5,831 nt of DNA from Savagea sp. (GCA_030147435.1 JASKZX010000131.1:1-5831); one strand, 5' to 3'; counted from the stretch's first letter, positions 1-5,831 are shown. The notes: generated from the letters alone by a model not told the origin. Made by a program: numbers and translations.

Positions 1-293
1 AATGCTTTTACGAGCCAACGCCCTTCTTCAAAGTCGATATCAATTCCTTGTAAAGAAATTTGGTTCGGACGAAGTGGTGCTAAGTCGTTCGCTAAGAAAC
101 GGAAAACGTACATTTGCTCTTGTGAAATATTCCAGTCAGGGTGTAAAGAAAGCGGTGTTTGAATGATATCTTGATTCGCTTTCTTTTTATTCGTTACCGG
201 ATTTTCTTTCTTTTCACTTGCGACTTGTTCTCCTGAAACAGACTGTTCTTCTCCTTTTAGTTTTGTTTTACGGAAAAAGTCAAAAAATTTCAT
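1..293 (-). CDS. slaP: Accessory Sec system S-layer assembly protein SlaP, N-terminal part (runs off the left edge)
   Basis: Only the first 97 codons are present; the reading frame stays open to base 1, so the C-terminus lies outside the window. SlaP is known from Bacillus anthracis as a partner of SecA2 needed for efficient export of S-layer proteins. Residues 1-14 (MKFFDFFRKTKLKG) are basic and aromatic. A charged, low-complexity linker rich in K, E, N and Q follows to about residue 43. The family's repeat-type domain then begins, with TPLSLHPDWNIS, then YVFRFLANDLAPLRPNQIS, then GIDIDFEEGRWLVKA. This 'LHP.W..S.EQ.YVF.FL.N.L.PL.PNQISL.GI' pattern is what I recognise as the accessory-Sec SLAP domain. 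No signal peptide or membrane segment is visible, which suggests a cytoplasmic or membrane-peripheral protein. The start is the ATG 1 nt after the secA2 stop, with an AGGAGG 9 nt upstream. Assignment rests on remembered family pattern plus the secA2 neighbour. Confidence 0.85.
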   Translation of the reverse strand, partial: MKFFDFFRKTKLKGEEQSVSGEQVASEKKENPVTNKKKANQDIIQTPLSLHPDWNISQEQMYVFRFLANDLAPLRPNQISLQGIDIDFEEGRWLVKA

Positions 294-294
294 G

Positions 295-2661
295 TTATTG
301 TTCCTCCTGTTGTGGTGTGAGAATTTTCTTCATGAACTGCGTTACTTCAGCTGCAATATTACGGCGGAGACGTTGGAATGCTTGACCGAATAAATAGAGC
401 CCCTCGCGTTGATATACTTGCATTGGATCTTCTTGGCCGTAAGAACGTAATCCGATTCCTTCCTTCAAACGTGTCATTGATTCTAAGTGACGGACCCACA
501 TAGAGTCGATGTAACTGATCATGACAGCTGGTAAAAAGTCTAACACATCTTCGTTTTCTCGGAATTGATCCATGAACGCATGTAATTCTTTCATCGGTTC
601 TTCATAGAGATCGAAAAGTTCTTTCGTCGTCTCGATTGGACGAGGAATTTCAATCGGTTCAAGTAATAAGCTATTCATCGTACGTTCAATGCGATCGTAA
701 TCAAAGTTTTCAGGGATTTCTTCTGCTGGACAACTATCTTCAATAACGAATTCAACCGCTTCATCTAACATACGTCCGAGTAAGTCGAATACTTCATCAC
801 GTGCTAAAATTTTGTCACGTAAATTGTAAATGACACGGCGTTGGTCGTTAATGACGTCGTCGAGTTTTAAGTTGTATTCGCGCATTGAATAGTGCGCACC
901 TTCAACGATTCGTTGCGTACGTTCTGTAATTTCATCCATCTCTTTATTTAATATTTCGCCATGTTCGCCAATTTCAAGTTTTTTCTCGAGTCGTTCTAAA
1001 TCTTCTTGTGCGTAACGGCGATACATATCATCTTCAAGTGATAAATAAAATTGTGTTTCACCAGGGTCTCCTTGACGACCCGAACGTCCGCGCAATTGGT
1101 TATCAATTCGACGAGATTCGTGCTTTTCAGTACCGAGTACGAAAAGTCCCCCTGCTTCTTTTGCTTTTTCATCGAGCTGGATATCTGTACCACGTCCAGC
1201 CATATTCGTTGCGACGGTGATACGTCCGTATTGCCCTGCTTCAGAGATCAGTTGCACTTCTTGTTCAACACTTTTTGCGTTCAGTAAGTTGAATGATAAT
1301 CCTTTTTTACGAAGTGCATCTGCAACATCTTCCGATTGTAAAATGGAAGTTGTTCCGACGAGAACGGGTTGTCCTTTTTCGTGGCGGCGAGCGACTTCTT
1401 CAGCGACAGCTGCGTACTTTTGTTCTTTCGTTTCAAAGACGCGGTCAGGTAAGTCTACCCGTTGACGCGGACGGTTTGTCGGCACTTGAACGACATTCAT
1501 ATTGTACACTTCTAAAAATTCTTTCGCTTGTGTTTTCGCCGTACCTGTCATCCCGCTTAACATCGGATACATTCGGAAATAGTTTTGAATTGTAATTTGC
1601 GCTTGTGCTTTGTTTTCATCGGTAATTGGAACGCCTTCTTTTGCTTCAATCGCTTGATGAAGCCCGTCAGAAAGGGTACGTCCTTCCATAATTCGTCCGG
1701 TAAACATGTCGATGAGTTCAATTTTGTTTTCTTCTGAAATAATATAATCGACGTCAAGCTCAAAAATGACGTGAGCACGTACAGCTTGAATCATATAATG
1801 ATAAAGCGTTTGGTGATGAAGGTCGTATAAGTTTTCAACACCGAAAGCAGCTTCTACTTTTTCGATTCCTGTTTCAGTTAATGAAACAGCTTTTGTCATT
1901 TCATCAAATTCAAAATCTTCATCGCGCTTAAAACGTCGCGCAACCATTGCAGCGACTTTGTGTAAATCTTCGTCTGCTTCCATTTTACCAGCAATAATGA
2001 GTGGAGTTTTTGCTTCGTCGATCAAGACAGAGTCAACTTCGTCAATGATGGCAAAGTGATAAGGACGTTGCACTTTATCTTCTAATGAAGAAGCCATATT
2101 GTCACGCAAGTAGTCAAAGCCGAACTCTGTACCGACTCCGTACGTAATATCTGCTTCATATGCTTGTTTTTTCTCATCCGGCTCCATCATCGGCATATTA
2201 ATTCCGACAGTGAGTCCGAGGAAACGGTGAATTTGTCCGATTTGGTTGTAATCTCGTTGCGCTAAATAATCGTTCACTGTGATGACGTGAACACCTTTTC
2301 CTTCTAGAGCGCGTACATAAGACGGTAAAGAGGCAACGAGCGTTTTACCTTCACCTGTCGGCATTTCAGCAATATGGCCTTCAGTAAGGGCAAGTCCACC
2401 GATTAATTGAACGTCGTAATGACGCATATTGAGTACACGTTTCGAAGCTTCTCGAACGACAGCAAAGCTATCAGGAATGATCGAGCGAATCGATGTGCCG
2501 TTTTCTAATTTTTCTTTGAAGTGTTCAGTCATTTGACGGAGTTCAATATCCGTCATCGCCTCGTATTTATCTTCGAGACGGTTGATTTTTGCAACAATTC
2601 GTCGGTATCGACGCAATTGTCGCTCATCATTATCAAATAATTTTTTTATAAAAGATAACAT
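295..2661 (-). CDS. secA2: Accessory Sec translocase ATPase SecA2
   Basis: SecA-family ATPase that drives selected preproteins, here probably S-layer proteins, through the SecYEG channel. At 788 aa it is shorter than housekeeping SecA (about 840 aa in Bacillus). It has all motor parts in order: Walker A MPTGEGKT at 100-107; Walker B/DEAD-type IIDEVDSVLIDEAKTPLI at 205-222; preprotein cross-linking domain at about 225-370; MTGTAKTQAKEF at 371-382; ATNMAGRGTDI at 484-494; arginine-finger motif QLRGRSGRQGDPG at 522-534. The helical scaffold and two-helix finger region follow, including IDSMWVRHLESMTRLKEG at 718-735. The protein ends at LTPQQEEQ with no C-terminal cysteine/histidine zinc motif, so the SecB/phospholipid-binding tail of housekeeping SecA is absent. 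That, the length, and slaP directly downstream support SecA2 rather than SecA1. The ATG is preceded by AAAAGGAG at 8 nt spacing. An unusual feature is Pro101 in the Walker A loop, where housekeeping SecA has Lys or Arg. Confidence 0.94.
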   Translation of the reverse strand: MLSFIKKLFDNDERQLRRYRRIVAKINRLEDKYEAMTDIELRQMTEHFKEKLENGTSIRSIIPDSFAVVREASKRVLNMRHYDVQLIGGLALTEGHIAEMPTGEGKTLVASLPSYVRALEGKGVHVITVNDYLAQRDYNQIGQIHRFLGLTVGINMPMMEPDEKKQAYEADITYGVGTEFGFDYLRDNMASSLEDKVQRPYHFAIIDEVDSVLIDEAKTPLIIAGKMEADEDLHKVAAMVARRFKRDEDFEFDEMTKAVSLTETGIEKVEAAFGVENLYDLHHQTLYHYMIQAVRAHVIFELDVDYIISEENKIELIDMFTGRIMEGRTLSDGLHQAIEAKEGVPITDENKAQAQITIQNYFRMYPMLSGMTGTAKTQAKEFLEVYNMNVVQVPTNRPRQRVDLPDRVFETKEQKYAAVAEEVARRHEKGQPVLVGTTSILQSEDVADALRKKGLSFNLLNAKSVEQEVQLISEAGQYGRITVATNMAGRGTDIQLDEKAKEAGGLFVLGTEKHESRRIDNQLRGRSGRQGDPGETQFYLSLEDDMYRRYAQEDLERLEKKLEIGEHGEILNKEMDEITERTQRIVEGAHYSMREYNLKLDDVINDQRRVIYNLRDKILARDEVFDLLGRMLDEAVEFVIEDSCPAEEIPENFDYDRIERTMNSLLLEPIEIPRPIETTKELFDLYEEPMKELHAFMDQFRENEDVLDFLPAVMISYIDSMWVRHLESMTRLKEGIGLRSYGQEDPMQVYQREGLYLFGQAFQRLRRNIAAEVTQFMKKILTPQQEEQ
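303..308 (-). promoter_or_regulatory. slaP ribosome binding site inside the secA2 3' end
   Basis: On the minus strand AGGAGG lies 9 nt before the slaP ATG. It falls within the last sense codons of secA2 (the Q-E-E-Q tail), and the secA2 TAA and the slaP ATG are separated by a single C. A perfect Shine-Dalgarno here fixes the slaP start and makes translational coupling between the two genes likely. Confidence 0.85.
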
Positions 2662-2701
2662 TCACTCTGCTCCTTTTCTACCCACTCGTGGATATAGCTC
2701 A

Positions 2702-2730
2702 ATTTTAGCAAAAACAAAAGGGAAAAACTA
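2702..2730 (-). promoter_or_regulatory. Candidate promoter of secA2-slaP
   Basis: On the minus strand TGCTAAAAT (2702-2710) is an extended -10 element: TG-n followed by TAAAAT, one mismatch from TATAAT. It would start transcription about 35 nt before the secA2 ATG. The hexamer at 17-nt spacing (TAGTTT, 2725-2730) is a poor -35, so the call depends on the extended -10. The tract upstream is T-rich on this strand. Confidence 0.45.
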
Positions 2731-2780
2731 CTGTAAGCGATAATAGTTTCTATATATTGTCGATTATTACTCCCTCGCAA

Positions 2781-2809
2781 GTGATTTTTCCTTTAGATAA
2801 TGGTATAAT
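2781..2809 (+). promoter_or_regulatory. Candidate sigma-A promoter of tagO
   Basis: TGGTATAAT (2801-2809) is a perfect extended -10: TG-n plus consensus TATAAT. The hexamer GTGATT (2781-2786) at exactly 17-nt spacing keeps the TGA core of TTGACA. Transcription would begin near 2816, giving a leader of about 46 nt before the tagO ATG. The site lies inside the upstream TTG-initiated extension of the tagO frame, which argues that the extension is not translated. Confidence 0.7.
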
Positions 2810-2849
2810 TAATCGTGGAAAAAAGTACGTTGAAAAAGGACTTACATTT

Positions 2850-2855
2850 AGGAGG
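2850..2855 (+). promoter_or_regulatory. tagO ribosome binding site that decides the start
   Basis: A perfect AGGAGG sits 6 nt before the ATG at 2862. The alternative in-frame TTG at 2757 has no comparable site and lies upstream of the promoter, so 2862 is taken as the start. Confidence 0.9.
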
Positions 2856-2861
2856 CACGAC

Positions 2862-3905
2862 ATGATTTATGTTGCGATTTTAACTGCTTTTATCGCTGCT
2901 ATCGTTTTGACACCACTCGTTATTCGTTTATCGTATCGAATCGGTGCAGTCGATAAACCGAACTATCGAAAAGTGCATATCGTTTCTATGCCGAGAATTG
3001 GTGGATTAGCGATATTCGGTGCCTTTATGATAGGTTATTTCGTCATGAGTCCGTCAGATGAGCATGCGCTCGGTATTTTACTCGGTGCGGTATTAATCAT
3101 TTTAACTGGTTTTCTTGATGATATGATCGATATTACACCGAAGGCAAAGCTCGTCGGACAAATTGGTGCAGCACTTCTTGCCATCATCTGGGGCGGCTTA
3201 CAAATTCAATTTATTACGTTACCAGTGATTGGACAAGTTGATTTCGGCTGGTTAAGTATTCCGATTACAGTCCTTTGGATCGTCGGAATTACGAATGCGA
3301 TCAACTTAATTGATGGATTAGATGGTCTTGCATCAGGTGTATCAGCAATTGCTCTTATTACGATGTCTGTCATGGCAGTAATTATGGGAAATACATTTGT
3401 TGCGATGACAGCTGCAATACTAGCTGCAAGTGCGATTGGATTTTTATTTTATAATTTTCACCCAGCAAAAATTTTCATGGGAGATACAGGTTCTCTCTTT
3501 TTAGGATATATGATTTCGGTGTTAGCATTGCTCGGATTTAAAAATGTCGCCGTCATTTCATTAATTATCCCGATCATTATGCTCGGTGTTCCAATTTCTG
3601 ATACATTTTTTGCTATCGTCCGTCGTATTCGAATGAAGCAACCGATTTCTGCACCGGATAAATCACATTTACATCACTGTTTATTACGCATCGGATTTTC
3701 GCATCGTCAAACGGTGTTAATTATTTATTGTATCGCCATTTTATTCGGAATTGCAGCAATTTTATTTTCACAAGCGACGGTATGGGGAGGCATTCTCTTA
3801 CTCGCTGTCATTATTATCGCTGTGGAATTATTTGTTGAAATCATCGGTTTAGCAGGAACAAACTACAAACCGCTCATCAACCTCGTCCGAATGATTGGAA
3901 AATAA
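2862..3905 (+). CDS. tagO: Undecaprenyl-phosphate GlcNAc-1-phosphate transferase TagO (MraY/WecA family)
   Basis: Polytopic membrane enzyme that transfers GlcNAc-1-phosphate from UDP-GlcNAc to undecaprenyl phosphate, the first step of wall teichoic acid or secondary wall polymer synthesis. From the ATG at 2862 it is 347 aa, normal for the family. Motifs in order: DKPNYRKVH at 31-39 followed by PRIGG; the catalytic/Mg acidic cluster DDMID at 86-90; NAINLIDGLDGLASG at 145-159; HPAKIFMGDTGS at 200-211; and SHLHHCLLRIGFSHRQTV at 268-285. Hydrophobic segments alternate with these loops throughout (for example 3-23, 70-84, 212-225, 228-247, 286-303, 308-330), consistent with about 10-11 transmembrane helices. 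It stands alone: divergent from secA2, with its own promoter, and closed by a hairpin 2 nt after the stop. The HLHH motif is followed by Cys273 where I would expect Arg in most relatives. An in-frame TTG at 2757 would add 35 residues that do not resemble the family. Confidence 0.95.
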   Translation: MIYVAILTAFIAAIVLTPLVIRLSYRIGAVDKPNYRKVHIVSMPRIGGLAIFGAFMIGYFVMSPSDEHALGILLGAVLIILTGFLDDMIDITPKAKLVGQIGAALLAIIWGGLQIQFITLPVIGQVDFGWLSIPITVLWIVGITNAINLIDGLDGLASGVSAIALITMSVMAVIMGNTFVAMTAAILAASAIGFLFYNFHPAKIFMGDTGSLFLGYMISVLALLGFKNVAVISLIIPIIMLGVPISDTFFAIVRRIRMKQPISAPDKSHLHHCLLRIGFSHRQTVLIIYCIAILFGIAAILFSQATVWGGILLLAVIIIAVELFVEIIGLAGTNYKPLINLVRMIGK

Positions 3906-3906
3906 T

Positions 3907-3961
3907 AAAAAGGCTGTTCTAAGCATCTCAATCGACGCTTAGAGCAGCCTTTTCAATTTTT
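3907..3961. terminator. Bidirectional rho-independent terminator between tagO and the LCP gene
   Basis: A 17-bp stem (3908-3924 with 3937-3953) pairs throughout except for one G-U wobble, around a 12-nt loop. Read rightwards it ends in TTTT followed by CAATTTTTAT, terminating tagO. Read leftwards the A-rich flank becomes TTTTTATTATTTT, terminating the LCP gene. The stem begins two bases after the tagO stop, and its last base is also part of the LCP stop codon (3953-3955), so the convergent genes share one structure. Confidence 0.93.
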
Positions 3962-4996
3962 ATCCATGGATTTATCGTTCATTGTATCGGCAGTTTTTGC
4001 CGTTGTTGTCGAAAGTCCGAGATGATTTCGTAAAATCGTTTGAACGTGATCGAGGGAGTCTGTATCTACTTTGTAATAGTAAATGCCGGTCGACCAGTCA
4101 TCGGTACCGAGTAAATTTAACGTATCGATTCGCGGAGTTCCTTTTTTCGTATATTCAAAGAAAGAAAACATTTCAGGTAATGTCATATTCGTTTTCATAT
4201 TTGCACCGAGCGCGTCAATAATATCTCCGTAGCGTGTCACTGAAGAAATCGATGAAGCGCGTTCGACCATCGCTTCGATGATCATTTGTTGACGTTTCCC
4301 GCGGTCAAAATCGCTATCGAGCTTTCGCGTTCGAGCTAATGCGAGAGCGTGCCGTCCATCGAGATGTTGGAGTCCTTGTTCTAAATGAATGGAATTTTGA
4401 TCATTTTCATCTTTTTCGATACGTTCGTACGGCACTTCTACATCGATGCCACCGAGCGCATCAACGACATCGATAAAAGCATTGAAGTTCATTTTTATAT
4501 AATAATGAATGGGAATGTCTAGCAAATCTTCTACTGCATCGACGGATGCTCGAACACCACCGAAAGCGTGTGCATGTGTAATTTTATCTTTATAGCCGAC
4601 TTCTGGGATGTACACGTATGTATCTCGTGGAATGCTCAGTAATTTGATCGTTTTCATTTTCGGGTTGAACGTTGCAACGAGCATCGCATCTGTACGGCTA
4701 TTTTCATCGTCTTGATCTTCTCGAGAGTCCCCATTATCAATACCGAGTAGTAAGACGGAAACATTATCTTTTGCAGGTTCTACTGATTCACGCGCTTTTG
4801 TTGGAGTCGCATCAATCGGTTCGAAGGCTTCGTCCGCTGCGGTTTGCACTTTATTCAATAAGGAGAACGCATAGCCAAAAGCAACGAAAATGAAGCCGAG
4901 TAATAGAAGTAAGGATAGCTGTAAAAATTTTCTTTTCTTTTTGACTTTTCGTTTTTGTTTGAAGTAATCAGTTCTTGTTCGCTTTTTCATTGTCAT
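3953..4996 (-). CDS. LCP (LytR-CpsA-Psr) family wall-polymer ligase, TagV/YvhJ-type
   Basis: LCP proteins transfer lipid-linked wall polymers (teichoic acid or similar) onto peptidoglycan on the outer face of the membrane. The 347-aa product has a short basic cytoplasmic tail (residues 1-23, rich in K/R), one membrane anchor at about 24-47, and an extracellular LCP domain at about 78-245. Conserved pieces are VLLLGIDN (81-88), RTDAMLV (101-107), SIPRDTYVYIP (121-131), KITHAHAFGG (138-147), MNFNAFIDVVDALGGIDV (169-186) and ALARTRKLDSDFDRGKRQQ (219-237). The arginines and aspartates of RTD, PRD and R-x-R...DFDR are those that in characterised members bind the pyrophosphate and Mg. The tail after about residue 328 is Ser/Thr/Asp/Lys-rich and looks disordered. 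AGAGGGAG lies 9 nt before the chosen ATG; a second ATG two codons in is a possible alternative. It lies 89 nt downstream of yvyE, with no strong promoter or terminator between, so co-transcription is likely. The choice among TagT/U/V relies on position next to tagO. Confidence 0.93.
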   Translation of the reverse strand: MTMKKRTRTDYFKQKRKVKKKRKFLQLSLLLLLGFIFVAFGYAFSLLNKVQTAADEAFEPIDATPTKARESVEPAKDNVSVLLLGIDNGDSREDQDDENSRTDAMLVATFNPKMKTIKLLSIPRDTYVYIPEVGYKDKITHAHAFGGVRASVDAVEDLLDIPIHYYIKMNFNAFIDVVDALGGIDVEVPYERIEKDENDQNSIHLEQGLQHLDGRHALALARTRKLDSDFDRGKRQQMIIEAMVERASSISSVTRYGDIIDALGANMKTNMTLPEMFSFFEYTKKGTPRIDTLNLLGTDDWSTGIYYYKVDTDSLDHVQTILRNHLGLSTTTAKTADTMNDKSMDKN

Positions 4997-5085
4997 CTCT
5001 TCACACTCCCTCTGGAGCTACCATTCCCTTCTAACGTTTTAGAGTGATTTTGAATGGGTACATATGAACTAGTTTACGGAAGTTG

Positions 5086-5721
5086 TTACTTCTGTGGAAT
5101 CTCTCGGAAAATCGTATCCGTCGTCGCTATTTCAGCTTGTCCGTTCGTCAGTTCTGTCATCCATTCAATAAAAGATTCTTTTTTCTCAAGTGGAACATAA
5201 ATGTACATCGTAACGTCATTCGTGTAGTCGATGTCTTTTATCGTATATGTCGATTGACGTACCTCATTTTCTACTTTACCGAGCCAAGTGTAGTCAATCG
5301 TAACACCGATGATGTCATTTTTCTGGCGATAAACGACACCAGTTGCATCAATGCCTCGTGTCGTAGATTGTCCATAAGCGCGAATTAAGCCGCCACTACC
5401 GAGTTTAATTCCGCCAAAGTATCTAGTTATGACGACGACCGTGTCTTCAAGGTTGCGTTTGAGCAAAACTTCTAAAATCGGAATGCCTGCTGTACCTGAT
5501 GGTTCACCGTCATCATTTGCTTTTTGAATTTTATGTTTCGGACCTACTGTATAGGCAGAGCAGTTATGAGTTGCATCGTGATGTTTCTTTTTGATTTTAT
5601 CAATAAAAGCAATCGCTTCTTCTTCTGTTTCTACTCGTTCGACATAAGCGATAAATTGTGATTTTTTAATATAAATATCTGTCGTTCCATATCCTTTGAC
5701 AGTGTAGTAATTTGGACGCAT
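5086..5721 (-). CDS. yvyE: YigZ/IMPACT family protein YvyE
   Basis: A 211-aa soluble protein of the UPF0029/IMPACT family. Eukaryotic IMPACT regulates the translation kinase Gcn2, but the bacterial role is not settled; a nucleic-acid or ribosome-related function has been suggested from structure. The N-terminal domain has the family signatures KKHHDATHNCSAYTVG (45-60), KANDDGEPSGTAGIPILEVL (67-86) and TRYFGGIKLGSGGLIRAYG (99-117). The C-terminal part at about 137-205 fits the small ferredoxin-like DUF1949 domain that usually follows. Length is typical and the gene appears intact. The ATG is preceded by GGAGG at 7 nt spacing, which supports the start. It is the first gene of the unit with the LCP ligase. 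As I recall, the B. subtilis orthologue has the same neighbours (tagV and tagO on one side, degS on the other), so the link to wall genes looks positional rather than functional. Confidence 0.94.
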   Translation of the reverse strand: MRPNYYTVKGYGTTDIYIKKSQFIAYVERVETEEEAIAFIDKIKKKHHDATHNCSAYTVGPKHKIQKANDDGEPSGTAGIPILEVLLKRNLEDTVVVITRYFGGIKLGSGGLIRAYGQSTTRGIDATGVVYRQKNDIIGVTIDYTWLGKVENEVRQSTYTIKDIDYTNDVTMYIYVPLEKKESFIEWMTELTNGQAEIATTDTIFREIPQK

Positions 5722-5766
5722 AATATCTCCTCCATTATCATTTTAGAAAAGTAATAATTATTGAAA

Positions 5767-5796
5767 TTTATAACCTTACTTAAAAAACATTGTAAG
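5767..5796 (-). promoter_or_regulatory. Candidate promoter of yvyE-LCP unit
   Basis: On the minus strand TATAAA (5767-5772) follows CTTACA (5791-5796, four of six matches to TTGACA) with an 18-nt spacer. A second possibility is TACAAT (5789-5794) with TTGTTT (5811-5816) at 16 nt. The region is very AT-rich, so either could be chance, but at least one promoter is expected upstream of this first gene. Confidence 0.45.
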
Positions 5797-5809
5797 AGTA
5801 GTGTATAAT
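5780..5809 (+). promoter_or_regulatory. Candidate rightward promoter for a gene beyond the window
   Basis: A perfect TATAAT at 5804-5809 is preceded by TTAAAA (5780-5785, four of six matches) with an 18-nt spacer. No plus-strand gene begins before the window ends, so the transcript would serve the next gene to the right. In B. subtilis the gene divergent from yvyE is degS; that identity is inference only. Confidence 0.4.
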
Positions 5810-5825
5810 TAAACAAAGTGTATAA
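5800..5825 (+). repeat. Short direct repeat overlapping the rightward -10 element
   Basis: AGTGTATAA occurs at 5800-5808 and again at 5817-5825, 17 bases apart start to start. The first copy overlaps the TATAAT of the candidate rightward promoter. In such AT-rich DNA two 9-bp copies may be coincidence; a regulator site or a second -10 are the alternatives. Confidence 0.3.
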
Positions 5826-5831
5826 GTAAAA

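Noticed and set aside
996..1595. Several open frames of 65-100 codons on both strands inside secA2
   Set aside because: They lie in other frames of a well-conserved 788-codon gene, lack good ribosome binding sites and resemble no family; they are shadows of the coding sequence.
1557..1778. 73-codon minus-strand frame inside secA2
   Set aside because: It is a shifted frame of secA2 with no independent start signal, and the real frame is intact through this stretch, so it is not a frameshift remnant.
2682..2691. CCAC-TC-GTGG inverted repeat in the secA2 leader
   Set aside because: The arms are only 4 bp with a 2-base loop, too short to support a regulatory hairpin or operator.
3982..4893. Two plus-strand frames antisense to the LCP gene
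   Set aside because: They have no ribosome binding sites, and their composition mirrors the reverse complement of conserved LCP codons.
5067..5074. AACTAGTT palindrome between yvyE and the LCP gene
   Set aside because: An isolated 8-bp palindrome in AT-rich DNA with no aligned promoter; it is expected by chance.
5076..5095. Small hairpin (8-bp stem, TGTT loop) over the yvyE stop codon
   Set aside because: No U-tract follows, and on the yvyE transcript strand the stem has an A-C mismatch, so it is unlikely to be a terminator.
5083..5388. 101-codon plus-strand frame antisense to yvyE
   Set aside because: It overlaps conserved IMPACT codons entirely and has no promoter or ribosome binding site of its own.
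5631..5816. 61-codon minus-strand frame overlapping the yvyE start and upstream region
   Set aside because: It runs across the candidate yvyE promoter and ribosome binding site into yvyE in another frame and does not resemble a known protein.
1..5831. Search for CRISPR arrays, tRNA/rRNA genes, riboswitches, insertion sequences and defence genes
   Set aside because: No repeat-spacer pattern, structured RNA, transposase or terminal inverted repeat was seen; the window is filled by five recognisable envelope or housekeeping genes.

Overview
The window is a cell-envelope region of a low-GC Gram-positive bacterium, most likely a member of the Bacillales. The evidence is consistently strong AGGAGG-type ribosome binding sites, AT-rich sigma-A-like promoters, and a set of Firmicutes wall genes: TagO, an LCP ligase, and a SecA2/SlaP accessory secretion pair. 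The genus cannot be fixed from the sequence alone. Candidates include Bacillus and other S-layer-forming relatives.

Layout from left to right. (1) At 1-2661 on the minus strand is a two-gene unit. secA2 encodes an accessory SecA ATPase of 788 residues. It is followed after 1 nt by the start of slaP, an S-layer assembly factor that runs off the left edge. (2) At 2662-2861 is a 200-bp divergent intergenic region with a promoter facing each way. (3) At 2862-3905 on the plus strand is tagO, the membrane enzyme that starts wall teichoic acid or secondary wall polymer synthesis on undecaprenyl phosphate. (4) At 3906-3952 is a 47-bp convergent gap, almost wholly filled by a bidirectional terminator hairpin. 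(5) At 3953-5721 on the minus strand are yvyE (YigZ/IMPACT family) and, downstream of it, an LCP-family wall-polymer ligase similar to TagV/YvhJ. (6) At 5722-5831 is an intergenic region with a promoter for yvyE and one facing right, out of the window. By analogy with Bacillus subtilis the rightward promoter would serve degS-degU.

The genes form a plausible functional story. TagO makes the lipid-linked first sugar of the wall polymer, the LCP enzyme attaches the finished polymer to peptidoglycan, and SecA2/SlaP exports S-layer proteins, which in related bacilli are held on the wall by such a polymer. The yvyE - LCP - tagO block, with tagO convergent to the LCP gene, matches the B. subtilis order as I recall it. 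The secA2-slaP pair on the far side of tagO is the part that departs from it.

No undescribed system is evident. All five coding regions belong to recognisable families. The points worth a second look are the secA2-slaP/tagO junction, a few substitutions in conserved motifs, and the compact regulatory DNA. No stretch longer than 300 bases lacks a gene.
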